Shown here: positions 17,007-25,500 of the stretch, one piece after another
Numbering within the stretch: position 1 is the first letter of the stretch
Layout of the letters: every line of letters begins with the position of its first letter
DNA from: Oscillospiraceae bacterium MB24-C1
GTDB lineage: Bacteria; Bacillota; Clostridia; Oscillospirales; Ruminococcaceae
DNA length: 64,000 nt
Direction: 5' to 3'
Assembly: GCA_030913685.1 (NCBI GenBank)
Contig: CP133187.1
Location: 2,608,001 to 2,672,000, forward strand
Translations under genes and position numbers: made by a program
The notes under the pieces: generated by a model
Told to the model about the DNA's origin: nothing
Database searches by the model: none
What the model saw: only the letters and a program-made list of their open reading frames with translations

Positions 17007-17663
17007 ATGCCGAACTATGGGATAAGATTTTTGCGGATGATCTTTGGAATAGCGTTTTACGGCTGCGGCGTTTACATGACAATTCAGGCAAATCTGGGGC
17101 TTAGCCCCTGGGACGCGCTGCACATGGGCATCAATTGTGCCACGGGTTTAAGCTTCGGTAACGCCTCCGTGATGGTGGGGCTGATCATTCTGGTGGCGGA
17201 TGTACTGCTGGGTGAGAAAATCGGCTTTGGCACGATAGTCAATACTATCATGATCGGCAAGATGGTGGATTTTTTCAATTACATCGAGCTGTTACCCAAG
17301 ATGGAAAATTTTTTCTCGGGGCTTGTGCTTTTGCTTGCAGGCTTGGTGATTGTTTGCTTTGGAATGTATTTTTACATGGGCACAGGATTAGGCGGCGGCC
17401 CACGCGATTCGCTGATGGTTGCCCTTCACCGCAAGTATCCGAAGCTTCCTATCGGCTTGACGCGCACCCTGCTGGAGGGTGCCGCGCTGCTGAGTGGATG
17501 GATGCTGGGGGGCAAGGTGGGCATCGGCACGTTGGTTTCGGTGTTGAGCGTCGGCTTTATCATGCAAGGTGTTTTTGCGTTGGTGCGCTTTGACCCCAAA
17601 GCCGTGCAGCACGAAAACCTTATGGTCACTATCAACCGGATGCGCTCTGCTCAAAAGATTTGA
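17007..17663 (+). CDS. YczE/YyaS-type integral membrane protein
   Basis: 218-residue membrane protein with about five hydrophobic segments. The conserved GLSPWDALHMGI near residue 30 and GLGGGPRDSLMVAL near residue 128 are typical of YczE-like proteins, distantly related to the YitT family. Function is unknown. In Bacillus YczE influences surfactin or bacillaene output. The frame is open into tex, but the ATG at 17007 behind AGAAGGAA gives a normal start. It is probably co-transcribed with tex (20 bp gap). The last residues are hydrophilic. Confidence 0.75.
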   Translation: MPNYGIRFLRMIFGIAFYGCGVYMTIQANLGLSPWDALHMGINCATGLSFGNASVMVGLIILVADVLLGEKIGFGTIVNTIMIGKMVDFFNYIELLPKMENFFSGLVLLLAGLVIVCFGMYFYMGTGLGGGPRDSLMVALHRKYPKLPIGLTRTLLEGAALLSGWMLGGKVGIGTLVSVLSVGFIMQGVFALVRFDPKAVQHENLMVTINRMRSAQKI

Positions 17664-18226
17664 AAATTTAGTTTGGCTTTTTTGGGGGCGGTGTGCTGAA
17701 AGCACGCCGCCTCTCTCTCTCGTATTCAGATTCAGATTCGTATTCGTATTGGGATTCGGATTCGGATTCCGCGCCCGCGCGAGCCGCCATCTGCCGCAGG
17801 TTTTTACAGCTTGCGGCAGGCCGCCGCAACTTGCCGCTGATTGCCGCAAACTCTTGCAGACGTTTTTAAACGGCATCATTAGCGTAGCTAATATAAACGC
17901 TTTTTCACTTATCAAGGTTCATATTAACGCGCATCAAAACAGGCAAGCGCTGTTTTCAGGCAGCCCTTGCTCATATTAGAATATGGTTCAAACCCCGTAA
18001 CACCGAACCTGCCCCCCATGGTCAATGTGTTTTGGGGTTGCTGTTTTTTGTAAGAAAGCCGCCCGCCCTACCATCAGTTTAGCATAGGGCGACGGGGGCT
18101 TTCTATGGTCAGTTTTTTGGGGGGCGATCCCCTCGTTAATGCGGGGATGTCCGCTGCGGCTTTTGTCGACCCTGTCCCTTTTGACCAAAGCTTCAAGCCA
18201 TTCGACCACCTTTCCGTTAAAGCAAC
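17664..18226. repeat. Gene-free region with a hexamer tandem repeat and large hairpins
   Basis: About 560 bp without a convincing gene. From 17722 to 17770 there are eight near-tandem hexamers of the form (C/G)(T/G)ATTC. From 17785 to 17865 the unit TGCCGC or its complement recurs and can fold (CTGCCGCA with TGCGGCAG). At 18054-18103 GAAAGCC and GGCTTTC close a stem of about 17 pairs around a 10 nt loop, looking like a palindromic intergenic repeat. A minus-strand open frame across 18000-18220 has no start signal and no family resemblance. Confidence 0.5.
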
Positions 18227-18267
18227 AAAAGAGTCTGCACCGCCATGTGGCAATGCAGACTCTTTTT
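18227..18267 (-). terminator. Rho-independent terminator after ackA
   Basis: AAAAGAGTCTGCA (18227-18239) and TGCAGACTCTTTTT (18254-18267) form a perfect stem. Read on the minus strand it lies just downstream of ackA and ends in a T run. Confidence 0.85.
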
Positions 18268-18294
18268 AAATTCAGGCAATAATAATCAAAAATC

Positions 18295-19488
18295 TTACAG
18301 CTTTTCGACAATATCCTTGGTGTCGCGTGCAATGAGCAGCTCCTCATTGGTGGGCAGCACCCAAACCGCGACCTTCGAGTCGGGAGTGGAGATGCAAGCT
18401 TCCTCGCGGCAGCCGCTGTTCTTGGCAGCGTCGAACTTGATGCCGAGCACTTCCATGTTCTCGCAGACACGCTCACGCACAACGTCGTCGTTCTCGCCGA
18501 TGCCGCCGGTGAAGCAGACAGCGTCTAGCCCGCCGAGAGCGGCGGCGTAGGAGCCGATATACTTCTTGATCTGGTAGCACAGGATATCCACAGCCAGCTT
18601 GGCGCGCTCGTTGCCGGCATCCTCTGCGGCGTGCAGGTCGCGCATGTCGCTAGAAACGCCCGAGATGCCGACCAGGCCGGCCTGCTTGTTGAGGATGTCA
18701 ATGATCTTGCTGGTGCGGAAGCCCGACTTCTCAGACATAACGCTGACAAGCGAGGGGTCAATCGCGCCGCAGCGGGTACCCATGATGAGGCCATCCAGCG
18801 GAGTCAGACCCATGGTGGTGTCCACGCACTCGCCGCCGTTGATAGCGGTGATGGAGGAACCGTTGCCCAGATGGCAGGTGATGACCTTCAGGTTGTCCCT
18901 GCCGGTCAACTCGACCAGACGCTGGGAGACAAAACGGTGGCTGGTGCCGTGGAAGCCATAACGGCGCAGGCGATATTTCTCATAGTACTCGTAGGGAATC
19001 GGATAGATATAAGCCTTGGAGGGCATGGTCTGATGGAGGGCGGTGTCGAACACGACAACCATCGGAATCTTCTCGCCGAACACCTTGCGGCAGGCCTTCA
19101 TCGCAGTCAGGCCGGGCGGGTTGTGCAGGGGTGCGAGGGTCGAAAGCTCGTCGATGGCGTTCATGACCTCGTCGTCGATGAGTGCCGAGCAGGCAAATTT
19201 CTCGCCGCCGTGCACGCCGCGGTGGCCGATGGCCGAGATCTCAGAGATGTTGTTGATCACCTTGTGCTCGCCACAGGTCAGCAGCTCGACAACCTCGGCA
19301 AACGCCTCAGCGTGGGTGGGGAAGGGCGTCTCATACTCAATCTTGGTGCCGTTCGAAAGCTTGTGGCTGATTTGGCCGCCGGCGCCGATGCGCTCGCAGA
19401 GACCCTTGGCGATGACTAGCTCGGTTTCCATGTCGATGAGCTGGTACTTCATCGAGGAGCTGCCCGCATTGATTACCAGAATTTTCAT
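18295..19488 (-). CDS. ackA: Acetate kinase
   Basis: 397-residue ASKHA-fold enzyme interconverting acetyl phosphate + ADP with acetate + ATP, the energy-yielding end of acetate fermentation. N-terminal KILVINAGSSSMKY, VFDTALHQTMP, RRYGFHGTSHRFVS (about residues 172-185), CHLGNGSSITAI and the final FTGGIGEND with PTNEELLIARDT are all present. Length is standard. ATG at 19488 is preceded by AGGAGG. No pta gene is adjacent. tmcAL is divergent, and a MITE-like repeat lies in the leader. Codon usage is strongly biased, consistent with high expression. Confidence 0.97.
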   Translation of the reverse strand: MKILVINAGSSSMKYQLIDMETELVIAKGLCERIGAGGQISHKLSNGTKIEYETPFPTHAEAFAEVVELLTCGEHKVINNISEISAIGHRGVHGGEKFACSALIDDEVMNAIDELSTLAPLHNPPGLTAMKACRKVFGEKIPMVVVFDTALHQTMPSKAYIYPIPYEYYEKYRLRRYGFHGTSHRFVSQRLVELTGRDNLKVITCHLGNGSSITAINGGECVDTTMGLTPLDGLIMGTRCGAIDPSLVSVMSEKSGFRTSKIIDILNKQAGLVGISGVSSDMRDLHAAEDAGNERAKLAVDILCYQIKKYIGSYAAALGGLDAVCFTGGIGENDDVVRERVCENMEVLGIKFDAAKNSGCREEACISTPDSKVAVWVLPTNEELLIARDTKDIVEKL

Positions 19489-19871
19489 TATTGTTATCCT
19501 CCTTTGTTATACTGAAATACCAGATTAAAAGGTTAAATAGATTAGCTGTTGCCAAGATATCAACTTTTTAGAGGAATATCAGTATTAAAACACGACCATG
19601 CTTGCAAAAAAGAACGCCCCTTTTGTCAATTAGGAATACCAAACGGGATTACGCGCGTAATCGTCAGTATTTCTTGACTAGGGTGCTCATAAATAATATA
19701 ATATTATATAATTTCCAAAAGTTCAAGTATACCGCAGTAAATCGAAGTATTATTGGATATTTACACTATCGTGGGCATTTTTCGAGCCCAAAATACTTAA
19801 AAATCCATGAAAATTTTGTGTGCGGCATATGGGGCTTGAAATACCGCAACAGATGAAAGGGGGTAGCGCTA
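19489..19871. repeat. ackA-tmcAL intergenic region with a MITE-like element (19507-19587)
   Basis: 383 bp between divergent genes. TTATACTGAAATACC at 19507-19521 and GGAATATCAGTATTA at 19573-19587 are imperfect inverted ends of an 81 bp element that matches the outer ends of the element near 47,416. It lies immediately upstream of the ackA ribosome binding site, so ackA transcripts may pass through it. The remaining 280 bp is AT-rich and must hold both promoters. I could not single out a convincing -35/-10 pair. Confidence 0.45.
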
Positions 19872-21071
19872 ATGACTATTGTAGCAATTGCGGCGGAGTA
19901 TAACCCGTTTCACAACGGGCATGCCTATCACATCGCCAAAACGCGTGAAGCGGGGGCAACGCATATCGTCGCGATTATGAGCGGCAATTTTACCCAGCGC
20001 GGAACCCCTGCCATTGCAGAGAAACGAGCTCGTGTCAGGTCGGCGCTTGCGGGCGGCGCCGATCTGATACTGGAGCTGCCGCTCCCCTATGCCATGGCGA
20101 CCGCACAGCGCTTTGCGCTTGGCGTCGCGGGCATCGCAGAAGGAATGGGATGTGTCGATGTCTTGTCCTTTGGCAGCGAGTCCGGCTATCTTTCAATATT
20201 AAAAGCGGCTGCGAATGCGGTGGATAGCGCCCCCGTGTGTGAGCGCATGACTCAGTTGCTTTCAACCGGAATCACCTTTGCGCGTGCGCGGCAGCAGGCG
20301 GTCAGCGAACTTTGTGGTGACGAAATTGCCGAAACACTCGGCAGCCCCAACGACGCGCTGGCGGTGGAATATATCCGTCAGCTCAAACTCATGGGCAGCC
20401 GCATTGTGCCGTTCGCTGTTGTAAGAAACGGCGCTAGGCACGACGACGTTGTTGCAAAAGGCGAAATGGCCTCGGCCTCTTTTTTGCGGGCGCTGATGCG
20501 CAGCGGTGGCGTTGCGGCTATTTCCGATTTTATGCCAGAGGGGGCGCATGCAGCTCTTGGGGCTGCCGTACAGGAATCGCTGGCGCCGTTTGACGAGAAA
20601 AAGCTGCAAGCCATGATGCTCGGCGTACTGCGCCGCATGACGGCTGAGGAAATATCTCGTGTGCCCGATCTCTCCGAAGGGCTTGAAAACCGTATCTATG
20701 CAGCCATCCGACAGGCGTGCAGCGTTGAAGAAATCTACACGCTGGCAAAGTCCAAGCGCTACACCGCGGCCAGAATCCGCCGGGTGGTCATGTCGGCGTT
20801 TTTAGGGCTGGAATCCATCTATGGTGAGCAAAAGCCGCCCTACATCCGCGTGCTGGGCTTTAACACGCGTGGTCGAGAGATACTCTCGCGCATGAAGGAG
20901 ACCGCCACGTTGCCGGTGTCCGACTCGCTGGCCTATTTGAGCCGCGTCAACGAGGTGTGCGCTGCCTTTGTCGAGCTGGAAGCACGCGCAACCGATATTT
21001 ATCTGTTGGGACTGCCGGTCATCCGCCCCTGCGGTTATGATTACGTGGCCGACAGCGTCCGTGATATTTAA
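19872..21071 (+). CDS. tmcAL: tRNA(Met) cytidine acetate ligase TmcAL (YlbM family)
   Basis: 399-residue nucleotidyltransferase-fold enzyme that makes N4-acetylcytidine at the wobble position of elongator tRNA-Met from acetate and ATP. The HIGH-like ATP motif appears as YNPFHNGHAYHIAK (residues 10-23), followed by AIMSGNFTQRG and ADLILELPLPYAMATAQRFA, all typical of YlbM. ATG at 19872 is preceded by GAAAGGGGG. It lies divergent from ackA, whose product also handles acetate. An ylbM-type gene near pta/ackA is common in Firmicutes. Confidence 0.92.
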   Translation: MTIVAIAAEYNPFHNGHAYHIAKTREAGATHIVAIMSGNFTQRGTPAIAEKRARVRSALAGGADLILELPLPYAMATAQRFALGVAGIAEGMGCVDVLSFGSESGYLSILKAAANAVDSAPVCERMTQLLSTGITFARARQQAVSELCGDEIAETLGSPNDALAVEYIRQLKLMGSRIVPFAVVRNGARHDDVVAKGEMASASFLRALMRSGGVAAISDFMPEGAHAALGAAVQESLAPFDEKKLQAMMLGVLRRMTAEEISRVPDLSEGLENRIYAAIRQACSVEEIYTLAKSKRYTAARIRRVVMSAFLGLESIYGEQKPPYIRVLGFNTRGREILSRMKETATLPVSDSLAYLSRVNEVCAAFVELEARATDIYLLGLPVIRPCGYDYVADSVRDI

Positions 21072-21107
21072 ACTGTAATGACCTAAAGACGAAAGGAAGG
21101 GTAAGCT

Positions 21108-21581
21108 ATGAAATCTATTTTGATGCTTTTAGATAAGAACGCCAGAATGTCCCATGAGGATATTGCCACGGCGACCGGCAAGACCGTCGACGAGGTGAAG
21201 GCCGAAATTAAGGCCTATGAAGAAAACGGCACCATCAAGGGCTATACCACCCTTGTCGACTGGGAAAAGACCGACCGCAACTATGTGACGGCTCAGATCG
21301 CGGTCAAGATTTTACTAAACGGAAAAAGGGGCTTTGACGACATTGCCGAGCAGTTGGCCAGCTTTGAAGAGGTTGAGACGGTGACGCTGATGAGCGGAGG
21401 CTACGACCTTTCGCTGACCGTTTCAGGCAAGACCTTTCAGGAGGTTGCCATGTTCGTTGCCTCGCGTCTTTCCCCGCTTGAAGGGGTGCAGTCCACCTCC
21501 ACAACCTTTTTGCTCAAGACTTACAAAGAGCGGGGCATAGCCACTAAAAAAGATAAAGATATGCGGGAGGTGCGGGTTTGA
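21108..21581 (+). CDS. Lrp/AsnC-family transcriptional regulator
   Basis: 157-residue regulator with an N-terminal winged helix-turn-helix (ILMLLDKNARMSHEDIATATG through VKAEIKAYEENG, about residues 3-45) and a C-terminal RAM/ligand-sensing domain (DDIAEQLASFEEVETVTLMSG, then GGYDLSLTV). It overlaps the next gene by 4 bp (stop TGA inside TTGA), so regulator and aminotransferase are translationally coupled. Amino-acid effectors are usual for the family. The pairing implies it senses a substrate or product of the aminotransferase. Confidence 0.88.
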   Translation: MKSILMLLDKNARMSHEDIATATGKTVDEVKAEIKAYEENGTIKGYTTLVDWEKTDRNYVTAQIAVKILLNGKRGFDDIAEQLASFEEVETVTLMSGGYDLSLTVSGKTFQEVAMFVASRLSPLEGVQSTSTTFLLKTYKERGIATKKDKDMREVRV

Positions 21582-22747
21582 TCAATTATGATAAAGTGCT
21601 GTCACAGACGGTCAAAGACATCAAGCCTTCGGGCATACGACGCTTTTTTAACCTTGCGAACGAAATGGAAAACGTCATTTCGCTCGGTGTTGGCGAACCC
21701 GACTTTAAAACGCCGTGGGCGGTGCGCCGCGCGGGTATACAGGCGCTTGAGGCAGGCAAAACCTGGTACACCGCCAACGCGGGCATGGCGGAGCTGAAAA
21801 GCGAAATTTCTAACTATATGGCTCGCCGCTTTCAATTAAATTATAAGCCTGACGAGCTTTTTGTCACAGTGGGCGGCTCTGAGGCGATTGATATGTGTAT
21901 TCGTGCGCTTGTTGAGCCGGGCGATGAGGTTATGGTGTGCGAGCCGAGCTTTGTGTGCTATTCGCCGATTGCGGCGCTCTCGCAAGCCAAGGTGGTGCCA
22001 ATTGCCACCAAGGCCGAAAACGGCTTTTCGCTGACCCCCGAGGAACTCAAAGCCGCAATTTCGCCCAAATCTAAGCTTTTGATTATGCCGTTCCCTTCCA
22101 ACCCCACCGGCGGCATCATGACAAAAGAACAGCTTGAAGCGATCGCCGACGTGCTGCGCGGCACCGATATCATGGTGCTTTCCGACGAGATTTATGGCGA
22201 ACTGACTTACGGCGGCATCAAACATTATTCTCTGGCTAATATCCCTGATATGTGGGAGCGCACCATCGTGGTCAACGGCTTCTCGAAGGCCTATGCCATG
22301 ACTGGCTGGCGCTTGGGCTACGCTTGTGGCCCCAAGCCGATCATTGACCAGATGCTCAAAATTCACCAGTACGCCGTTATGTGCGCGCCCACCGTCAGCC
22401 AGTTTGCCGCCATTGTGGCGATGAAAAGCTGTGACGACGCCATCGCAGAAATGCGCGACGAATATGACATGCGCCGCCGCATGCTAGTGGATCGCCTAAA
22501 CGCGATGGGCCTGACCTGTTTTGAGCCCAGGGGCGCATTTTACGTCTTCCCAAGCATCAAATCCACCGGCTTGACCAGTGCCGAATTTTGCGAGCAGCTT
22601 TTAAACGCCAAGCGGGTCGCGGTTATTCCGGGTGACGCGTTCGGTGAATGTGGCGAGGGGTATGTCCGCATCTCTTATTCCTACTCGATGGAGCATCTCA
22701 TCACCGCGCTTGAACGCATTGCGGAATTTTTGAAGGAAATCAAATGA
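21578..22747 (+). CDS. Class I/II PLP-dependent aminotransferase
   Basis: 389-residue fold-type I aminotransferase, cytosolic. Landmarks are SLGVGEPDFKTP at the N-terminus, PSNPTGG (about residues 171-177), VLSDEIYGEL with the PLP-pyridine Asp and Tyr, NGFSKAYAMTGWRLGY carrying the Schiff-base Lys (about residue 235), and a C-terminal YVRISYSYS with the carboxylate-binding Arg. It resembles Bacillus PatA and other aspartate/aromatic aminotransferases of subgroup Ib. The substrate cannot be fixed from sequence. The start is TTG at 21578 behind GGGAGG, coupled to the Lrp-family gene. Confidence 0.9.
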   Translation: MINYDKVLSQTVKDIKPSGIRRFFNLANEMENVISLGVGEPDFKTPWAVRRAGIQALEAGKTWYTANAGMAELKSEISNYMARRFQLNYKPDELFVTVGGSEAIDMCIRALVEPGDEVMVCEPSFVCYSPIAALSQAKVVPIATKAENGFSLTPEELKAAISPKSKLLIMPFPSNPTGGIMTKEQLEAIADVLRGTDIMVLSDEIYGELTYGGIKHYSLANIPDMWERTIVVNGFSKAYAMTGWRLGYACGPKPIIDQMLKIHQYAVMCAPTVSQFAAIVAMKSCDDAIAEMRDEYDMRRRMLVDRLNAMGLTCFEPRGAFYVFPSIKSTGLTSAEFCEQLLNAKRVAVIPGDAFGECGEGYVRISYSYSMEHLITALERIAEFLKEIK

Positions 22748-22748
22748 G

Positions 22749-23627
22749 ATGACAGAATCTATTACCGCAAAAGCTTTTGGAAAAATTAATATGACTCTTG
22801 CGATCACCGGCCGACGTGACGACGGCTATCACACGTTGTGTTCGGTAATGCAGAGCATTTCGATTTGTAATGTGGTCAAGGTTTTTAAAACCGAGGGCGG
22901 GGGCGTCACACTTAATTGTGACGACCCCGCTTTACCGACCGACGAACGCAATACAGCCTATCGCGCGGCACAGACCTTTTTATGTCATGCGGGGCTACCG
23001 CGGCGCAGCGGCATCTTTGTCAAGCTGCAAAAACGGGTGCCGTATCAGGCGGGCTTAGGCTCGGCCAGCGCCGACGCCGCAGGGGTGCTTGCCGCCTGCA
23101 ATGTGCTGTTTGGGCAGCCGTTTTCTCAGCAGCATCTACTGGAGATTGCCGCAAAAATCGGGGCGGATGTGCCGTTTTGCCTCACCGGTGGAACCAAACT
23201 TGCCGAGGGCATCGGCGATATTTTTACCCCGCTGCCCAATTGCCCCGACTGCACACTGCTGATTCTGCATCCCGGTGAGGGCGTTTCCACGCCAGAGGCG
23301 TACCGGCGGTTCGACGCGCTGCAAAATCCGGTTCAGCCGCAAGCCCAACCCATGATAGCGGCGCTACATAGCGGCGATCTGCATCAGGTCGCCACAGCCT
23401 GTGGCAATGTGTTTGAGCAGTGCTGCCCCGTGGCTGCGGTTGCAGAGATGAAGGCGGCGCTATTGAGAGCGGGCGCACTTGGCAGCGCTATGAGCGGCTC
23501 TGGCACTGCAGTTTTCGGTCTCTTTGCCGATGCACTATCCGCCCAAAGGGCTCGCGAAGCGCTTTTGCCCTTTGGCTGGAAAAGCTGGCTGGCTAATCCG
23601 GTCAATTGTGGCGTTTTAGTAGAATAG
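22749..23627 (+). CDS. ispE: 4-diphosphocytidyl-2-C-methyl-D-erythritol kinase
   Basis: 292-residue GHMP-family kinase of the MEP isoprenoid pathway. N-terminal AFGKINMTLAITGRRDDGYHTL, the ATP-binding loop PYQAGLGSASADAAGVLAAC (about residues 95-114) and the C-terminal glycine loop SAMSGSGTAVFGLF are diagnostic. The loop reads GLGSASADAA in place of the commoner GLGGGSSDAA, a conservative variant. The gene starts one base after the aminotransferase stop with GAAGGAAA as the ribosome binding site, so it is probably the last gene of the lrp-aminotransferase operon. A terminator follows. Confidence 0.94.
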   Translation: MTESITAKAFGKINMTLAITGRRDDGYHTLCSVMQSISICNVVKVFKTEGGGVTLNCDDPALPTDERNTAYRAAQTFLCHAGLPRRSGIFVKLQKRVPYQAGLGSASADAAGVLAACNVLFGQPFSQQHLLEIAAKIGADVPFCLTGGTKLAEGIGDIFTPLPNCPDCTLLILHPGEGVSTPEAYRRFDALQNPVQPQAQPMIAALHSGDLHQVATACGNVFEQCCPVAAVAEMKAALLRAGALGSAMSGSGTAVFGLFADALSAQRAREALLPFGWKSWLANPVNCGVLVE

Positions 23628-23661
23628 TTTTGGTTGTGTAAATTGAGATGTCATCTGAGCC

Positions 23662-23696
23662 AACAGCCCGACAGACTTGTCGGGCTGTTACTTTCT
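23662..23696 (+). terminator. Rho-independent terminator after ispE
   Basis: AACAGCCCGACA and TGTCGGGCTGTT form a perfect 12 bp stem around GACT, followed by ACTTTCT. Confidence 0.8.
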
Positions 23697-23702
23697 GGTT
23701 TC

Positions 23703-23846
23703 GGTCAAGCTTTTTAAATCTTACGAGGTTTGGGGTGGGACCCCAAGCGGTGTTTTATGACTTGAAAAACACAGGAAGGGGGGAGCCAAAACGGGGAACT
23801 GTTTTGCGCAGGGGACCCCCTGCCAGGGGTTCCCTCGACGCCGTTT
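23703..23846 (+). repeat. GC-rich dispersed intergenic repeat, copy 1
   Basis: Begins GGTCAAGCTTTTT, continues through GTTTGGGGTGGGACCCC and ACACAGGAAGGGGGGAG, and ends with ACTGTTTTGC, AGGGGACCCCCTGCCAGG and TTCCCTCGACGCCGTTT. The same ordered blocks occur, diverged, at 31045-31187 and inverted at 41108-41255. Non-coding. It lies between the ispE terminator and spoIIR. The remaining 190 bp before spoIIR contain a CCTGTT/AACAGG hairpin at about 23924 and nothing else I can identify. Confidence 0.55.
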
Positions 23847-24034
23847 AGAGCAGTATTACTTATACCTTTGAAGCCTTCGGCAAAAGAAATCCGCTGAGTG
23901 CATAAACCGCCAGAAACCTGACCATCCTGTTATTGCAACAGGATCGGCAGAAATAACCGCATAGAACAACACCCGCCCACAGTGGGTCATGGCCTGCCGT
24001 CCTGACTTTAACAAAGGATTGGCAGGTTTTTATA

Positions 24035-24637
24035 ATGACAAAAACAGACCGATTTGCCCTCACTCTTTTTTTGACGCTAATGCTGTCGATGCTTTTGCTT
24101 TCGTTCGACAGCTTTGCCGCACAGTGCGCCGCCGTGCGCCAGAATACGCTGCGGCTGCATATCATTGCAAACTCGGATCTTGATGAAGACCAGCAGCATA
24201 AGCTCTTGGTGCGCGACGCATTACTGCAAGAATATTCAGAGCTGCTGGGCGGGGAAGATGCCGCTCAGGCAGCCCGCATTGCCGAATTTTTGCGCGACGA
24301 CATCACCTTGACTGCCCAAAAAACGCTGCAGGCGGCGGGGGATATGCACAACGTCGCGGTGAGTGTCACCGATATGTACTTCGACACCCGAACCTATGAG
24401 GATGGCGTCACGCTGCCCGCCGGAGAATATACCGCGCTGCGGGTGGTGATTGGTGAAGGCAAGGGGAAGAACTGGTGGTGCGTCATGTACCCCCCGCTTT
24501 GCATCCCGGTGGCGACACAAGAACAGGCTGCCGAGGTGGAAGAGCAGATTCGTACCCTGAGTGTCGAACCGTGTTATCAGGCGAAGTTCGCCGTGGTTGA
24601 AGCTTTTGAAAAGCTGACCGACCGCGCCAGTGAATAA
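24035..24637 (+). CDS. spoIIR: Stage II sporulation protein R
   Basis: 200-residue secreted signalling protein. In Bacillus it is made in the forespore under sigma-F and triggers SpoIIGA to process pro-sigma-E in the mother cell. The N-terminus is a signal/anchor segment (FALTLFLTLMLSMLLLSF). The conserved LRLHIIANSDLDEDQQHKL (about residues 46-64) and WWCVMYPPLC (about 149-158) are hallmarks. It is convergent with the spoIIA operon that encodes sigma-F itself, so both sides of the signalling step are neighbours here. A terminator follows at 24692. Confidence 0.94.
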   Translation: MTKTDRFALTLFLTLMLSMLLLSFDSFAAQCAAVRQNTLRLHIIANSDLDEDQQHKLLVRDALLQEYSELLGGEDAAQAARIAEFLRDDITLTAQKTLQAAGDMHNVAVSVTDMYFDTRTYEDGVTLPAGEYTALRVVIGEGKGKNWWCVMYPPLCIPVATQEQAAEVEEQIRTLSVEPCYQAKFAVVEAFEKLTDRASE

Positions 24638-24691
24638 ACGTCCACTAAATTTTCGAATTCAAAACGGCCTAAATTTAAAACCAAAAAGTAT

Positions 24692-24724
24692 CCCGGGGCG
24701 CAAATGCCCCGGGGTTTTGTTTTC
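24692..24724 (+). terminator. Rho-independent terminator between spoIIR and sigF
   Basis: CCCGGGGC and GCCCCGGG pair around GCAAAT and run into GTTTTGTTTT. It serves the plus-strand spoIIR transcript. Confidence 0.8.
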
Positions 24725-24819
24725 TTGGAATAATTCAACTGCGCTGACGCGAGAATAAACGCTAAACGCCACCGACGTAAAAGCTGAGACTTCAGCCCCT
24801 GCACCGGCGGCACTTATGC

Positions 24820-25500
24820 TTATCCTGTACCCAGCAGATCGCGCCGCAGCTGGGTCATAATCTTCTTTTCGCGGCGTGATACCTGCACCTGTGTCATCCC
24901 TAATCGTTCGGCGGTCTGGGACTGGGTCTTTTCGCCAAAATAGCGCAGCAGAATAATGGCGCGGTCGCGCTCCTCCAATAAATCCAACGACTGGCGCAGC
25001 GCGATAAGATCACTGGTCAGCTCCTCGGGCGAATCGACCGGTAGATCAAGCTGACCGCCACCCTGCTCTTCGCTTTCGGTCAGCGATATTGGCGGCGCAC
25101 AGACGCCGATGGCTTCTACCACCGCTTCTTCCGAGACTTCAAGCAGCGCAGAAAGCTCTGAGATAGTGGGCTCATGACCATGCTCAAACGAAAACCGTTC
25201 CCGCGCGCGGACAATACGCATCGAAAGCTCCTTGATGGTGCGGCTTATTTTAATTGCGCCACCATCGCGGAAAAGGCGGCGCATTTCGCCTAGAATAACC
25301 GGTACGGCATAGGTCGAAAAGCGCACCCCGCGGTCGTGGTCAAACGCGTCGGTCGCTTTAATCAGCCCGATGCAGCCGGCCTGAAACAGGTCTTCATATT
25401 CGATACCGCGCCCCTTAAAGCGGTGGGCGCAGGCATGCACCAGCCCCATGTTGCTTTCGATAACTTCGCTGCGCGAAGGAATTTCCTTACACCCTGACAT
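24820..25500 (-). CDS. sigF: RNA polymerase sporulation sigma factor SigF
   Basis: 226-residue sigma-70 family factor, the first forespore-specific sigma. Region 2 is seen in NMGLVHACAHRFKGRGIEYE, DLFQAGCIGLIKATDAFD and RFSTYAVPVILGEMRRLFRD. Regions 3 and 4 follow, with the region 4 helix-turn-helix KTQSQTAERLGMTQVQVSRR near the C-terminus. The frame is open upstream to 25542, but the ATG at 25500, 8 nt after AAAGG, starts the normal MSGCKE N-terminus and overlaps spoIIAB by 14 bp, as expected for translational coupling. The gene order spoIIAA-spoIIAB-sigF matches Bacillus. Confidence 0.96.
   Translation of the reverse strand: MSGCKEIPSRSEVIESNMGLVHACAHRFKGRGIEYEDLFQAGCIGLIKATDAFDHDRGVRFSTYAVPVILGEMRRLFRDGGAIKISRTIKELSMRIVRARERFSFEHGHEPTISELSALLEVSEEAVVEAIGVCAPPISLTESEEQGGGQLDLPVDSPEELTSDLIALRQSLDLLEERDRAIILLRYFGEKTQSQTAERLGMTQVQVSRREKKIMTQLRRDLLGTG

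Noticed and set aside
17388-17915. Minus-strand frame with Asn-Pro/Asn-Thr repeats
   Set aside because: The repeats are the translation of a hexamer microsatellite and the rest is antisense to the YczE-like gene.
17980-18012. GGTTCAAACCCC resembling a tRNA T arm
   Set aside because: The flanking bases do not form a five-pair T stem and no acceptor or anticodon arm is present.
17664-18290. Possible CRISPR-like repeats (recurring TGCCGC units)
   Set aside because: Units are too short, irregular and lack spacers or cas genes.
17988-18482. Minus-strand 164-codon frame between ackA and the YczE-like gene
   Set aside because: Its first half is ackA read in another frame and its second half crosses a large palindrome. 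No ribosome binding site.
19602-19856. Plus-strand 84-codon frame before tmcAL
   Set aside because: AT-rich, no ribosome binding site, atypical composition. Probably the promoter region.
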